Positions 7,199 through 12,502 of a stretch of DNA of 12,587 nucleotides are shown here, in pieces. Below the pieces are notes generated by a model. The model ran no database searches. It saw nothing but the letters and a program-made list of their open reading frames with translations, and was not told where the DNA came from. The stretch's first letter is position 1. Each line of letters begins with the position of its first letter. Source of the stretch: DATJZG01 sp035499295. Its GTDB lineage: Bacteria > Myxococcota > Myxococcia > Myxococcales > Anaeromyxobacteraceae. A program made the translations under genes and the position numbers. The stretch spans positions 1 through 12,587 of the forward strand of contig DATJZG010000099.1 of NCBI GenBank assembly GCA_035499295.1, read 5' to 3'.

Positions 7199-7345
7199 GC
7201 CTGTCTCCCGACTATCGCAGCGGCGCCGCGCCGCCGCGTCGCGGTAGGCGGCGAGGTGCCGCGACCGCGGGCCTGGGAGTAACGAGGGACAAACGCTTCC
7301 GTGGACGGTCACGTAGACGTCTGGGAACGGGACGCTCAACCGCTC
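7166..7345 (-). repeat. Dispersed repeat, copy 2
   Basis: This is the partner of 1990-2165, in the same orientation and roughly 80 percent identical by eye. The best-kept block includes GTCGCGGTAGGCGGCGAGGT (plus strand, about 7238-7257), against GTCGCGGTGGGCGGCGAGGT in copy 1. The difference pattern does not clearly favour a coding reading of the leader. Confidence 0.7.
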
Positions 7346-7679
7346 AACCGCGGGGCGGTCGCTCTTCAGCGGCTCAGTCCCGAGGTCTGTCGCACTCAGT
7401 TACCTGCTACTCAGCACGGTTCCCTTAGCCTTTGTTCACCGAATCGAGTCCGCTCGATGACTGAAGTCCTTCGTGCCGTCACTTCGATCCGTCTGTTGCC
7501 GATCGCCCGTCTGAAACGCCTTCGAGCACGCTGTGTCGCCTGTCTGTTTCTCTGCTGTTGGTATGTTCTCAGGATGAGTCTTGAACCCACCCAGAACTGT
7601 TCTCTTTGAGTCATTGACCTGGGAATGGTCTGGCCCCGCCGACCGCTCTGTTTCTTCCCGGATCTAAGCGTCAACAGAT
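7346..7679. other. Gene-free stretch, nothing recognised
   Basis: About 330 bp of somewhat lower GC content than its surroundings. Frames of 100-140 codons cross it on both strands, but they lack ribosome sites and family motifs, and the minus-strand one is low-complexity Arg/Ser/Pro. I see no promoter, RNA gene or repeat that I can support. Confidence 0.4.
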
Positions 7680-7719
7680 GCCCGACCCCTCTCCCTTCGT
7701 TGTGGGAGAGGGGTCGGGC
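7680..7719. terminator. Perfect 16-bp-stem hairpin
   Basis: GCCCGACCCCTCTCCC (7680-7695) and its exact complement (7704-7719) flank an 8-base loop. Such a stem could terminate transcription from either side, but there is no T run on either strand. It may instead be one of the dispersed CCCTCTCCC/GGGAGAGGG palindromes seen in many GC-rich genomes. The structure is certain; the function is not. Confidence 0.5.
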
Positions 7720-7729
7720 AGATGGTGGC

Positions 7730-7751
7730 GCGGGGTTCAAGCGGGGTTCAA
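7730..7751 (+). repeat. Tandem 11-bp direct repeat
   Basis: GCGGGGTTCAA occurs twice with no spacer (7730-7740 and 7741-7751). Its core GGGGTTCAA recurs near the antidote gene. Confidence 0.7.
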
Positions 7752-7800
7752 ACGGAGCGGGCGGCGGGGCCAGGCGGGATTCCGCCACCTTGGCCGATCG

Positions 7801-7886
7801 TGCGCGACACCCGCTCGACACGGACCGTGACACCGACCGCGACTAATGGAGTGTCGCGCGACATGGCGCGACAATACCGCGACACT
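7801..7886. promoter_or_regulatory. Cluster of GCGACA motifs with a 12-bp palindrome
   Basis: GCGACA or its complement appears in TGCGCGACAC (7801-7810), the perfect palindrome TGTCGCGCGACA (7852-7863), GCGCGACA (7866-7873) and CGCGACACT (7878-7886). AGTGTCGCG (7850-7858) and CGCGACACT (7878-7886) form a perfect 9-bp inverted repeat around the middle copies. The arrangement resembles an operator or centromere-like array. No binding protein can be assigned from sequence; the antidote protein and the ParB-like protein are candidates. Confidence 0.4.
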
Positions 7887-7944
7887 GACAGCAAAAGGCT
7901 TCGATGCGGTCAGCGCCTGGGCCTGAGCGCTGAGGCTACGTCCG

Positions 7945-7989
7945 TGAACCCCGGGGTTCAGAGGCCTCTTCTTGAACCCCGGGGTCCAA
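7945..7989. repeat. Two GAACCCCGGGGTTC-type palindromes
   Basis: TGAACCCCGGGGTTCA (7945-7960) is a perfect 16-bp palindrome, and TTGAACCCCGGGGTCCAA (7972-7989) is nearly one, about 28 bp apart. GAGGCCTC lies between them. The first overlaps the stop codon of the antidote gene. Confidence 0.6.
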
Positions 7990-8362
7990 GCCGCCGCGGT
8001 GGGGCGCGGGGGTCAGTCCGCACCTTCGCTCCGCGACGTCCGCGGAGTGGCGGTGCTGCTCGCCCCTTGGCCGTCGCGCCGTGCACCTCGAGCCCGAGAG
8101 CCCGAATGACCTTCATCACGGTCCCAAACTCCGGGTTCCCCCCTGGCGAGAGCGCCTTGTAGAGGCCCTCCCTCGTCAGCCCGGTCTTGCGGGCGAGCTG
8201 AGACATCCCGCGGGCGCGGGCGATGTTTCCGAGGGCGGTCGTGATGAAGGAGGGGTCGTCGCGGCCCTCCTCGAGACAAGCCTCCCAGTACCGGGCGATG
8301 TCCGCCTCCGTCTTCAGGTGCGCTGCCGAGTCCCACTTCTTGAGCCTGATCTTGCCTGCCAT
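7958..8362 (-). CDS. HigA-like addiction-module antidote protein
   Basis: A 134-residue protein starting at ATG 8362 behind GGGGAGCACGAG. The first 95 residues fit the HI1420-type antidote family: MAGKIRLKKWDSAAHL, then ADIARYWEACLEEG, and a Cro/C1-type helix-turn-helix at about 44-94 (TALGNIARARGMSQLARKTG, YKALSPGGNPEFGTVMKVI). Such proteins bind a RelE-like toxin and repress their own operon. The toxin gene normally lies immediately upstream; here only a short frame is found. The last 35 residues (from about 100) are an Arg/Pro-rich tail beyond the usual length of about 95-100, and the stop falls in a GGGGTTCA palindrome, so the original 3' end may have been lost. The longer start at 8545 has no support. 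Confidence 0.8.
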   Translation of the reverse strand: MAGKIRLKKWDSAAHLKTEADIARYWEACLEEGRDDPSFITTALGNIARARGMSQLARKTGLTREGLYKALSPGGNPEFGTVMKVIRALGLEVHGATAKGRAAPPLRGRRGAKVRTDPRAPPRRLGPRGSRRGL

Positions 8363-8373
8363 CTCGTGCTCCC

Positions 8374-8538
8374 CTACAACTGCTTCGCCTGCTCTGTTGC
8401 CACTTCGATGGCCCACGCCTGCGTGGACTTGCCGCCGCCGACGAGCATCCCTTCGGTCGCGGAGCCGCTCGAACCACCGGTGGTGAAGATCACCAATACC
8501 GAAGCATGTTGCGGTGGTTGACCCGCATTGTACACCAT
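8374..8538 (-). pseudogene. Possible C-terminal remnant of a RelE-like toxin
   Basis: A 54-codon frame ends 11 bases before the antidote ATG, as a toxin gene should. Its last 25 residues (MLVGGGKSTQAWAIEVATEQ, then AKQL) resemble the C-terminus of HI1419-type RelE-like toxins, which read roughly LLCGGDKSTQ..DI..A...A. The N-terminal two thirds of a toxin of about 100 residues is not visible upstream in any frame. The frame's own first codons look unrelated, and the ATG at 8538 has no ribosome site. The resemblance is short and recalled from memory; this could be a chance frame. Confidence 0.35.
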
Positions 8539-8545
8539 GGTTCAC

Positions 8546-8809
8546 AGGATTTTCCGTGTTGTCGCTCGCCGTCCCGCCGGTGGGATGCGTGGCGGTACGC
8601 TCTGGCCGACATCCAGGCGGCCGCGGTAATTTGGTGGCTTCCCGAGGGGTTCAAGCCCTTCTCGTCCCGCATAAGCCGCATCAGCCGGGGCCCCCGCGTG
8701 CCAGATGTCCACGTAGTGCTTGCCGCCACGCTGACGATTATCGCCTTGGAGCGCATGACACGAGCTCGCCAGCTCTTGTCAGAGCGACCTTGCTCTCGAG
8801 GAAATAGCT
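8546..8809. other. Gene-free spacer upstream of the thioesterase
   Basis: About 260 bp with no supported gene. A GGGGTTCAAG copy sits at 8646-8655. The promoter of the thioesterase gene should be here, but I see no clear -35/-10 pair. Confidence 0.4.
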
Positions 8810-9241
8810 ATGAAGCCTTCCCTCGTCCCAGGACTGACCTTCACGTTCAGGTATGTCGTGCCGGATACGAAGACCGTGCCACACGTCTTCCCGGAGTCCC
8901 AACGGTTCCAGGAGATGCCACAGTTCTTCGCGACTGCCTTCATGGTCGGCCTCTTCGAATGGGCCTGCATCGAGGCCATGCATCCTCACCTGGACGTAGG
9001 CGAGCAATCGGTCGGGACCGGAGTCTGGGTGACTCACACCGCTGCCACGCCACCGGGATTTACCGTAACCGTTGAGCTCGCCGTGCAGAAGGTCGAGGGC
9101 AAGCGCCTCACGTTTCACATCCGCGCCCACGACGGCATCGACTCGATAGGCGAGGGAACGCACGAACGGTTCGTGATCGTGCGAGAGCGGTTCGTGAAGA
9201 AAGTGAAGGAGAAGCTCGCCGCGGCTCGAGCGGACGCGTAA
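8810..9241 (+). CDS. FlK-like acyl-CoA thioesterase (hotdog fold)
   Basis: A 143-residue protein starting at ATG 8810 behind GAGGAAATAGCT. It aligns without gaps from residue 1 to about 120 with the fluoroacetyl-CoA thioesterase FlK of Streptomyces cattleya as I recall it: VVPDTKTVPHVFPES (16-30), FFATAFMVGLFEWAC (39-53), VGTGVWVTHTAATPPG (68-83) and AHDGIDSIGEGTHERFVI (106-123). The residues described as catalytic or substrate-handling in FlK fall at identical numbers: Thr42, Glu50, Gly69, His76 and Arg120. Phe33 of the FlK lid is kept, but the other lid residue, Phe36, is Met here, so strict fluoroacetyl-CoA selectivity should not be assumed. It probably hydrolyses a small acyl-CoA in the cytoplasm. 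The C-terminal 20 residues are basic and helical. It stands alone, converging on the ParB-like gene, and no halogen-related gene is visible in the window. Confidence 0.87.
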   Translation: MKPSLVPGLTFTFRYVVPDTKTVPHVFPESQRFQEMPQFFATAFMVGLFEWACIEAMHPHLDVGEQSVGTGVWVTHTAATPPGFTVTVELAVQKVEGKRLTFHIRAHDGIDSIGEGTHERFVIVRERFVKKVKEKLAAARADA

Positions 9242-9397
9242 TCATGACGCTGGATCGGCCCCTCTGAGACATGTTTGCACGGGCCCCTGAAGGCATCGCG
9301 TGCCCCTTGAGGGCTCCAGGACCTCTGGCGCGTCGACGACACAGAACCCGTACCCCGTCGGAGGAGTCGAAGCTCGCGCTCCGGGTAGCCGGACGTC
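9242..9397. other. Spacer between convergent genes
   Basis: 156 bp between the ends of the thioesterase and ParB-like genes. A loose repeat (GGCCCCTCTGA at 9257 and GGGCCCCTGAAGG at 9280) is present. No clear intrinsic terminator is found, although one would be expected here. Confidence 0.35.
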
Positions 9398-10468
9398 CTA
9401 GTGCGCTCGGCGCACCTCCATGACCATCGTGTCGAGAAGGTGGATGAGGGCCGAGCGCTGCACCGGATCGACACCGTTTCGCGCGAATCGCTCTCGAAAC
9501 ACGACGACCTTGCCCCCTTGCTCGACGAACAGGAGGTGCGGCGCGGCCTCGCTCTCCCCGCTCTCGCCCGAACCCCCTCTCGAGGGTGTCTTCTCTTCCG
9601 GCTCCACGATCGGCGGGCGAACACCGCTGGCGACCAGACCACGGTCCGAAGGCTCCTCGTCCTCGTCATTGCCTTCTGCCACCACGCCGATCTTCTTCGC
9701 GAATGCCTCGAGCGCCTTCCGGGACCACCCCTCCTCGACCACCTTGTCGACGAGCCTCTCGAACTTCCCCGTTGCCCTCTCCTTCGCGTCGGAAGGATCC
9801 TCGCGGACGTAGACGTTGTAGATGCGGAGGAGCTCGATCGCGACGCGAGGACTGAGGTCCCGGGAGCGGAGCTTTGCTTTCACCAGCAGCGGCGCGTTGT
9901 GGATGCGGCGCAGGCGCCTCGCCTGGGCGTAAGTCCTCCCCATAAGGGCGCCCGCCTCCTTCACGTCGATCCCGCGCTGCGCCATGAGCTGAACCAGCGC
10001 CTCTGCCTCCTCGACGGGATTCAGGTCCTCCCGGTGCACGTTCTCGGAAACCTGCGCGAGCAGGTTGTCCGCGGCCTTCTCGAGGCTGATGCGTACCATG
10101 CAGGGGATGGTCTCGAGGCCGGCCATCCTGGCCGCTCGCCACCGGCGTTCGCCCGCGACGATGATGTAGGTACGGTCCTTGGCGGGGGACGGGCGCACGA
10201 CGATCGGCTCTTGCATCCCCACCTGCTTCAGGCTCTCCGCGAGAGTCTTTAGCTTCTCCACGTCGAAGTCCTTCCGAACTTGTCCGTCCTGAGCCGGTGA
10301 GATCCGGTCGATCGGGATCTCGTCGTAGTGGTCGGTGGGCTGGAAGGGCAAGGGCAAGTTGCCTGGCGTGCGGTCTTCACTGAGCCTACGAGCCGCTCGC
10401 CTCGTCTGCTCGTCGACGGAGACGCGATCCGCGTGAACCCGTTCGTCGCTCTCGGACTTGTAAGGCAT
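9398..10468 (-). CDS. ParB/Spo0J-like DNA-binding protein, no ParA in the window
   Basis: A 356-residue protein starting at ATG 10468 with GAGGAGG nine bases upstream (the TTG three codons earlier would touch the ribosome site). The N-terminal ParB domain shows IPIDRISP (51-58), VGMQEPIVVRP (83-93), the nucleotide-binding box GERRWRAARMAGL (106-118) and ENVHREDLNPVEEAEAL (142-158). A helix-turn-helix follows (VKEAGALMGRTYAQARRLR, 169-187). After about 260 there is an acidic Gly/Ser/Glu-rich linker (265-310) and then a small C-terminal segment (HLLFVEQGGKVVVFRERF, LIHLLDTMVMEV) that may dimerise. ParB proteins are CTP-dependent DNA clamps loaded at parS. Paired with an integrase module and without ParA, it may be an element-borne regulator or stabiliser; that is inference. 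It is transcribed divergently from the integration operon. Confidence 0.85.
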   Translation of the reverse strand: MPYKSESDERVHADRVSVDEQTRRAARRLSEDRTPGNLPLPFQPTDHYDEIPIDRISPAQDGQVRKDFDVEKLKTLAESLKQVGMQEPIVVRPSPAKDRTYIIVAGERRWRAARMAGLETIPCMVRISLEKAADNLLAQVSENVHREDLNPVEEAEALVQLMAQRGIDVKEAGALMGRTYAQARRLRRIHNAPLLVKAKLRSRDLSPRVAIELLRIYNVYVREDPSDAKERATGKFERLVDKVVEEGWSRKALEAFAKKIGVVAEGNDEDEEPSDRGLVASGVRPPIVEPEEKTPSRGGSGESGESEAAPHLLFVEQGGKVVVFRERFARNGVDPVQRSALIHLLDTMVMEVRRAH

Positions 10469-10550
10469 TGGCAGCAACCTCCTCGACGGGGCCTCGGGTG
10501 CAGCCTGTCGGACGCATTGAATCCTGCTCCCCGAAAAGTGCGTATGGCAC

Positions 10551-10578
10551 TGGACTCCAGTAATAACACATCTATAAT
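10551..10578 (+). promoter_or_regulatory. Putative sigma70-type promoter for the RHH-xis-int operon
   Basis: TGGACT (10551-10556), a 16-base spacer and a consensus TATAAT (10573-10578) lie in an AT-rich island within GC-rich DNA, about 80 bases before the first gene. The -10 is perfect; the -35 matches four of six. Confidence 0.5.
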
Positions 10579-10594
10579 ATGTCGATATGTATTA
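10561..10594. promoter_or_regulatory. Inverted and direct repeats over the shared promoter, possible operator
   Basis: ACAT and ATGT arms flank the -10 (ACATCTATAATATGT), ATATGT is repeated directly (10577-10582 and 10585-10590), and TAATAACACAT on the left faces ATGTATTA on the right. An autoregulator such as the RHH protein or the ParB-like protein could bind here. Confidence 0.4.
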
Positions 10595-10603
10595 CGGCGT
10601 CAA
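10574..10603 (-). promoter_or_regulatory. Putative promoter for the ParB-like gene, overlapping the forward -10
   Basis: On the minus strand TTGACG (10603-10598), an 18-base spacer and TATTAT (10579-10574) form a reasonable promoter about 105 bases before the ATG. Its -10 overlaps the plus-strand TATAAT by five bases, so both promoters could not be occupied at once. Confidence 0.45.
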
Positions 10604-10657
10604 CGGCGCCGGTTCCAGTCGAGACATCGCTGGCAGTTCACTGAAAGGACCCGTCAC

Positions 10658-11032
10658 ATGTCACCTACAAGGACCCCCAAGGCGAAGACGCGTGAGGTTG
10701 CCATGGAGGAATCTGCTCAACCGGAGCGCTCCTCGACAAGCGAGAAGGTCATGCAGACCTTCCGCATGCCCCTCGACCTTGTCTACGCGTTCAAGGCAGA
10801 GGCCACGGCCCGCGGGCTCGACGCCACGGCCCACGTCGTGAGGGCGCTAGACGGGTATCACCGCTACTACGGACTGCCTCGCGCCGTCGCCGAGCGGCTC
10901 GAGGAGGACCGGCGCGAGCTTGGCATGGACAGGTACGAGTACTTCCAGCACGTGCTCTACCGGCGCAGCGAGGCCGTGCAGGAGAAGGGCGTGGCTTTCG
11001 ATCAGCCCGGCAAGCGGAAGGCGCCGAAGTAG
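10658..11032 (+). CDS. Small basic protein, probable ribbon-helix-helix regulator
   Basis: A 124-residue protein starting at ATG 10658 with GAAAGGAC about eight bases upstream. The long in-frame extension back to 10328 crosses the promoter and is antisense to the ParB-like gene, so it is rejected. The N-terminal 30 residues are polar and basic. Residues 32-73 (MQTFRMPLDLVYAFKAEATA, then RGLDATAHVVRALDGYHRYYG) have the shape of a ribbon-helix-helix: a short strand followed by two amphipathic helices. A second helical segment (AVAERLEEDRRELGMDRYEY, then FQHVLYRR) follows, and the tail is basic. I do not recognise a named family. As first gene of the operon with the excisionase and integrase, and facing the ParB-like gene, a regulatory or DNA-architectural role is likely but unproven. 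Confidence 0.65.
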   Translation: MSPTRTPKAKTREVAMEESAQPERSSTSEKVMQTFRMPLDLVYAFKAEATARGLDATAHVVRALDGYHRYYGLPRAVAERLEEDRRELGMDRYEYFQHVLYRRSEAVQEKGVAFDQPGKRKAPK

Positions 11033-11047
11033 GGAACGGAGCTCGCC

Positions 11048-11347
11048 ATGGCCTCCGTCCCGGCTAGCCGGCTCGGCCACGCCGCCTTCCCCCTCGCCCC
11101 GAATGACAGCGCAGACCCGGCGCCGGACCACCCGCGCGGCCCGGACGACCTCCCGAAGTTCGAGACGGTCAACGAGGTCGCCGCCCTTCTTCGCACCTCA
11201 CCGAAGGCCATCTATTCGATGGTTGGGCGCGCCGAACTACCCGGCGTCGTCCGAATCGGGCGCCGCCTCCTCTTTCGTCGGGAGGCCCTGGTAAAGTGGC
11301 TCTCGGAGAAAGGTGGAACGCCTTCGCCGGAAGGAGAACGGCGATGA
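11048..11347 (+). CDS. Excisionase-like helix-turn-helix protein
   Basis: A 99-residue protein starting at ATG 11048 with GGAG seven bases upstream, 15 bases after the RHH stop. Residues 1-35 are Pro/Ala-rich and probably disordered. Residues 40-88 (TVNEVAALLRTSPKAIYSMV, then LPGVVRIGRRLLFRREALVKWL) match the winged-helix excisionase/MerR-like 'DNA-binding domain, excisionase family' pattern: a helix-turn-helix, then the R(I/V)G-R-hydrophobic strand and the F-R-x-E-x-L-x-x-W helix. The stop overlaps the integrase start as ATGA (11344-11347), which implies translational coupling. It probably directs excision or regulates the integrase. Confidence 0.85.
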   Translation: MASVPASRLGHAAFPLAPNDSADPAPDHPRGPDDLPKFETVNEVAALLRTSPKAIYSMVGRAELPGVVRIGRRLLFRREALVKWLSEKGGTPSPEGERR

Positions 11348-12501
11348 GCGTGAGAGTTCGCAGGAGTAGGAACGGAGGCGGCTGGGAGGTGGACATCATC
11401 GTCCGCACACCCGACGGGAGGAAGGTACGGGAGCGCAGCGACGCGCCCGTGTCCTCCAAGACGGCCGCACAGCGCTGGGGCGAGCAGCGCGAGCACCACC
11501 TCGCCATCCACGGGAGGCCTGAGGGCAAGAAGGAGGCGCCCACTGTCTCTGAGTTCTACTCACAGTACTTGAGCTACTCGGAGAACAACAACAAGCCCAG
11601 TACCGCGTATGCGAAGAAGTCGATCTTCACGGTGAACGTCCTCCCGGCCTTTGGCAATCACCGGCTCGATCAGATACGCCCGCCGGACCTGGAGGCGTAC
11701 AAGAGCAAGAAGCTCGCCCAGGGGTACTCAAAGAAGACCATCAACAATCACCTGGCGGCGCTCGGGAAGATGCTCTCGCTTGCCAAGGAGTGGGGCCTCA
11801 TCGAGGGCGTCCCCAAGATGAGACTCTTCCGACTCGAGCCGACGGACTTCGAGTTCCTCACTTTCGAGGAAGAACCTCGATTCCTGGTCGCCGTGCCGCC
11901 CGAGTGGAGGACGTTCGCGCTCGTGCCACTGAAGACGGGTGTCCGAGTGGGTGAGTTGCTCGTGCTGAAGTGGGAAGACCTCGACCTGGTGGCTGGCCGG
12001 ATGATGGTCCGCCGAACGCTCTGGCACGACCAGGAGGTCCTACCGAAGGGCAACAGGGTCCGGGAGGTTCCGCTGGGAAACGAGGTCATGGCCGCCCTGA
12101 AGGCGCACCGCCACCTGAAGGGCCCCTACGTCTTCTGCGACCCATCGGGCAAACCCTTCAACCACAGCAAGGTGAAGCGGGTTGTCCCGAGGGCATGCCA
12201 GAAGGCGGGCCTCGCGAAGCGGCTGACGACGCACGACCTTCGTCACAGCTTCGCGAGCCACCTCGTCATGCGGGGCGTAACGCTCAAGGCCGTGCAGGAG
12301 CTACTTGGCCACGCCACCATCGAGATGACGATGCGCTACGCGCACCTCTCGCCGGACGTGAAGCGCGACGCGGTGAAGCTCCTCGACTCCACTCCGCTGG
12401 AGTCCTCCCCCGTCGTGGAGCAGGTGTGGAGCAGGGTAGTCGCAGAAGAAAAAACCCCTCGTCGGAACGAGGGGTTAGATGGAGCGGGAAAAGGGATTTG
12501 A
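11344..12501 (+). CDS. int: Tyrosine recombinase (integrase) whose 3' end lies in the att site
   Basis: A 385-residue protein starting at ATG 11344 behind AAGGAGAACGGCG; the earlier in-frame ATG at 11296 lies within the excisionase gene. An arm-binding type N-terminus (VRRSRNGGGWEVDIIVRTPD) is followed by a SAM-like core-binding domain (about 65-160: TVSEFYSQYL, GYSKKTINNHLAALGKMLSL) and the catalytic domain (about 170-350). All expected residues are present: Arg201 (TGVRVGELL), Lys235 (PKGNRVREVPL), His297 and Arg300 (THDLRHSFASHL), His323 (LLGHATIEMT) and Tyr332 (MRYAHL). It should therefore be active. The last 17 or so codons (KTPRRNEGLDGAGKGI and stop) are the antisense of a terminator and a tRNA 3' end, so recombination at this site would change the C-terminus. 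Confidence 0.95.
   Translation: MSVRVRRSRNGGGWEVDIIVRTPDGRKVRERSDAPVSSKTAAQRWGEQREHHLAIHGRPEGKKEAPTVSEFYSQYLSYSENNNKPSTAYAKKSIFTVNVLPAFGNHRLDQIRPPDLEAYKSKKLAQGYSKKTINNHLAALGKMLSLAKEWGLIEGVPKMRLFRLEPTDFEFLTFEEEPRFLVAVPPEWRTFALVPLKTGVRVGELLVLKWEDLDLVAGRMMVRRTLWHDQEVLPKGNRVREVPLGNEVMAALKAHRHLKGPYVFCDPSGKPFNHSKVKRVVPRACQKAGLAKRLTTHDLRHSFASHLVMRGVTLKAVQELLGHATIEMTMRYAHLSPDVKRDAVKLLDSTPLESSPVVEQVWSRVVAEEKTPRRNEGLDGAGKGI
12453..12476 (-). terminator. Intrinsic terminator reading leftwards, within the end of int
   Basis: AACCCCTCGT and ACGAGGGGTT form a perfect 10-bp stem with a 4-base loop. The run of six A on the left (12449-12454) becomes a T run on the minus strand, giving a textbook terminator for leftward transcription. 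It begins three bases after the CCA end of the tRNA fragment and is probably the original terminator of that tRNA gene, carried by the element. Confidence 0.75.
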
Positions 12502-12502
12502 A
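12480..12502 (-). other. Attachment-site core: 3' end of a tRNA gene, probably tRNA-Gly
   Basis: On the minus strand the 23 bases read as a T-loop (TTCAAAT), a T-stem strand (CCCTT), an acceptor strand (TTCCCGC), discriminator T and CCA. The acceptor strand, discriminator and CCA equal those of E. coli tRNA-Gly(GCC) as I recall it. The neighbouring bases at 12503 onward do not supply the matching T-stem strand, so the tRNA is not complete here. This is the usual form of an integrase att core. Confidence 0.75.

Noticed and set aside
7411..7833. A 140-codon minus-strand frame and a 102-codon plus-strand frame in the gene-free region
   Set aside because: No ribosome site, no motif and biased low-complexity composition. 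The minus frame crosses the perfect hairpin and the tandem repeat.
10328..10657. N-terminal extension of the RHH-like protein by 110 residues
   Set aside because: It would be antisense to the ParB-like gene and would span both promoters. ATG 10658 has a ribosome site and begins the plausible domain.
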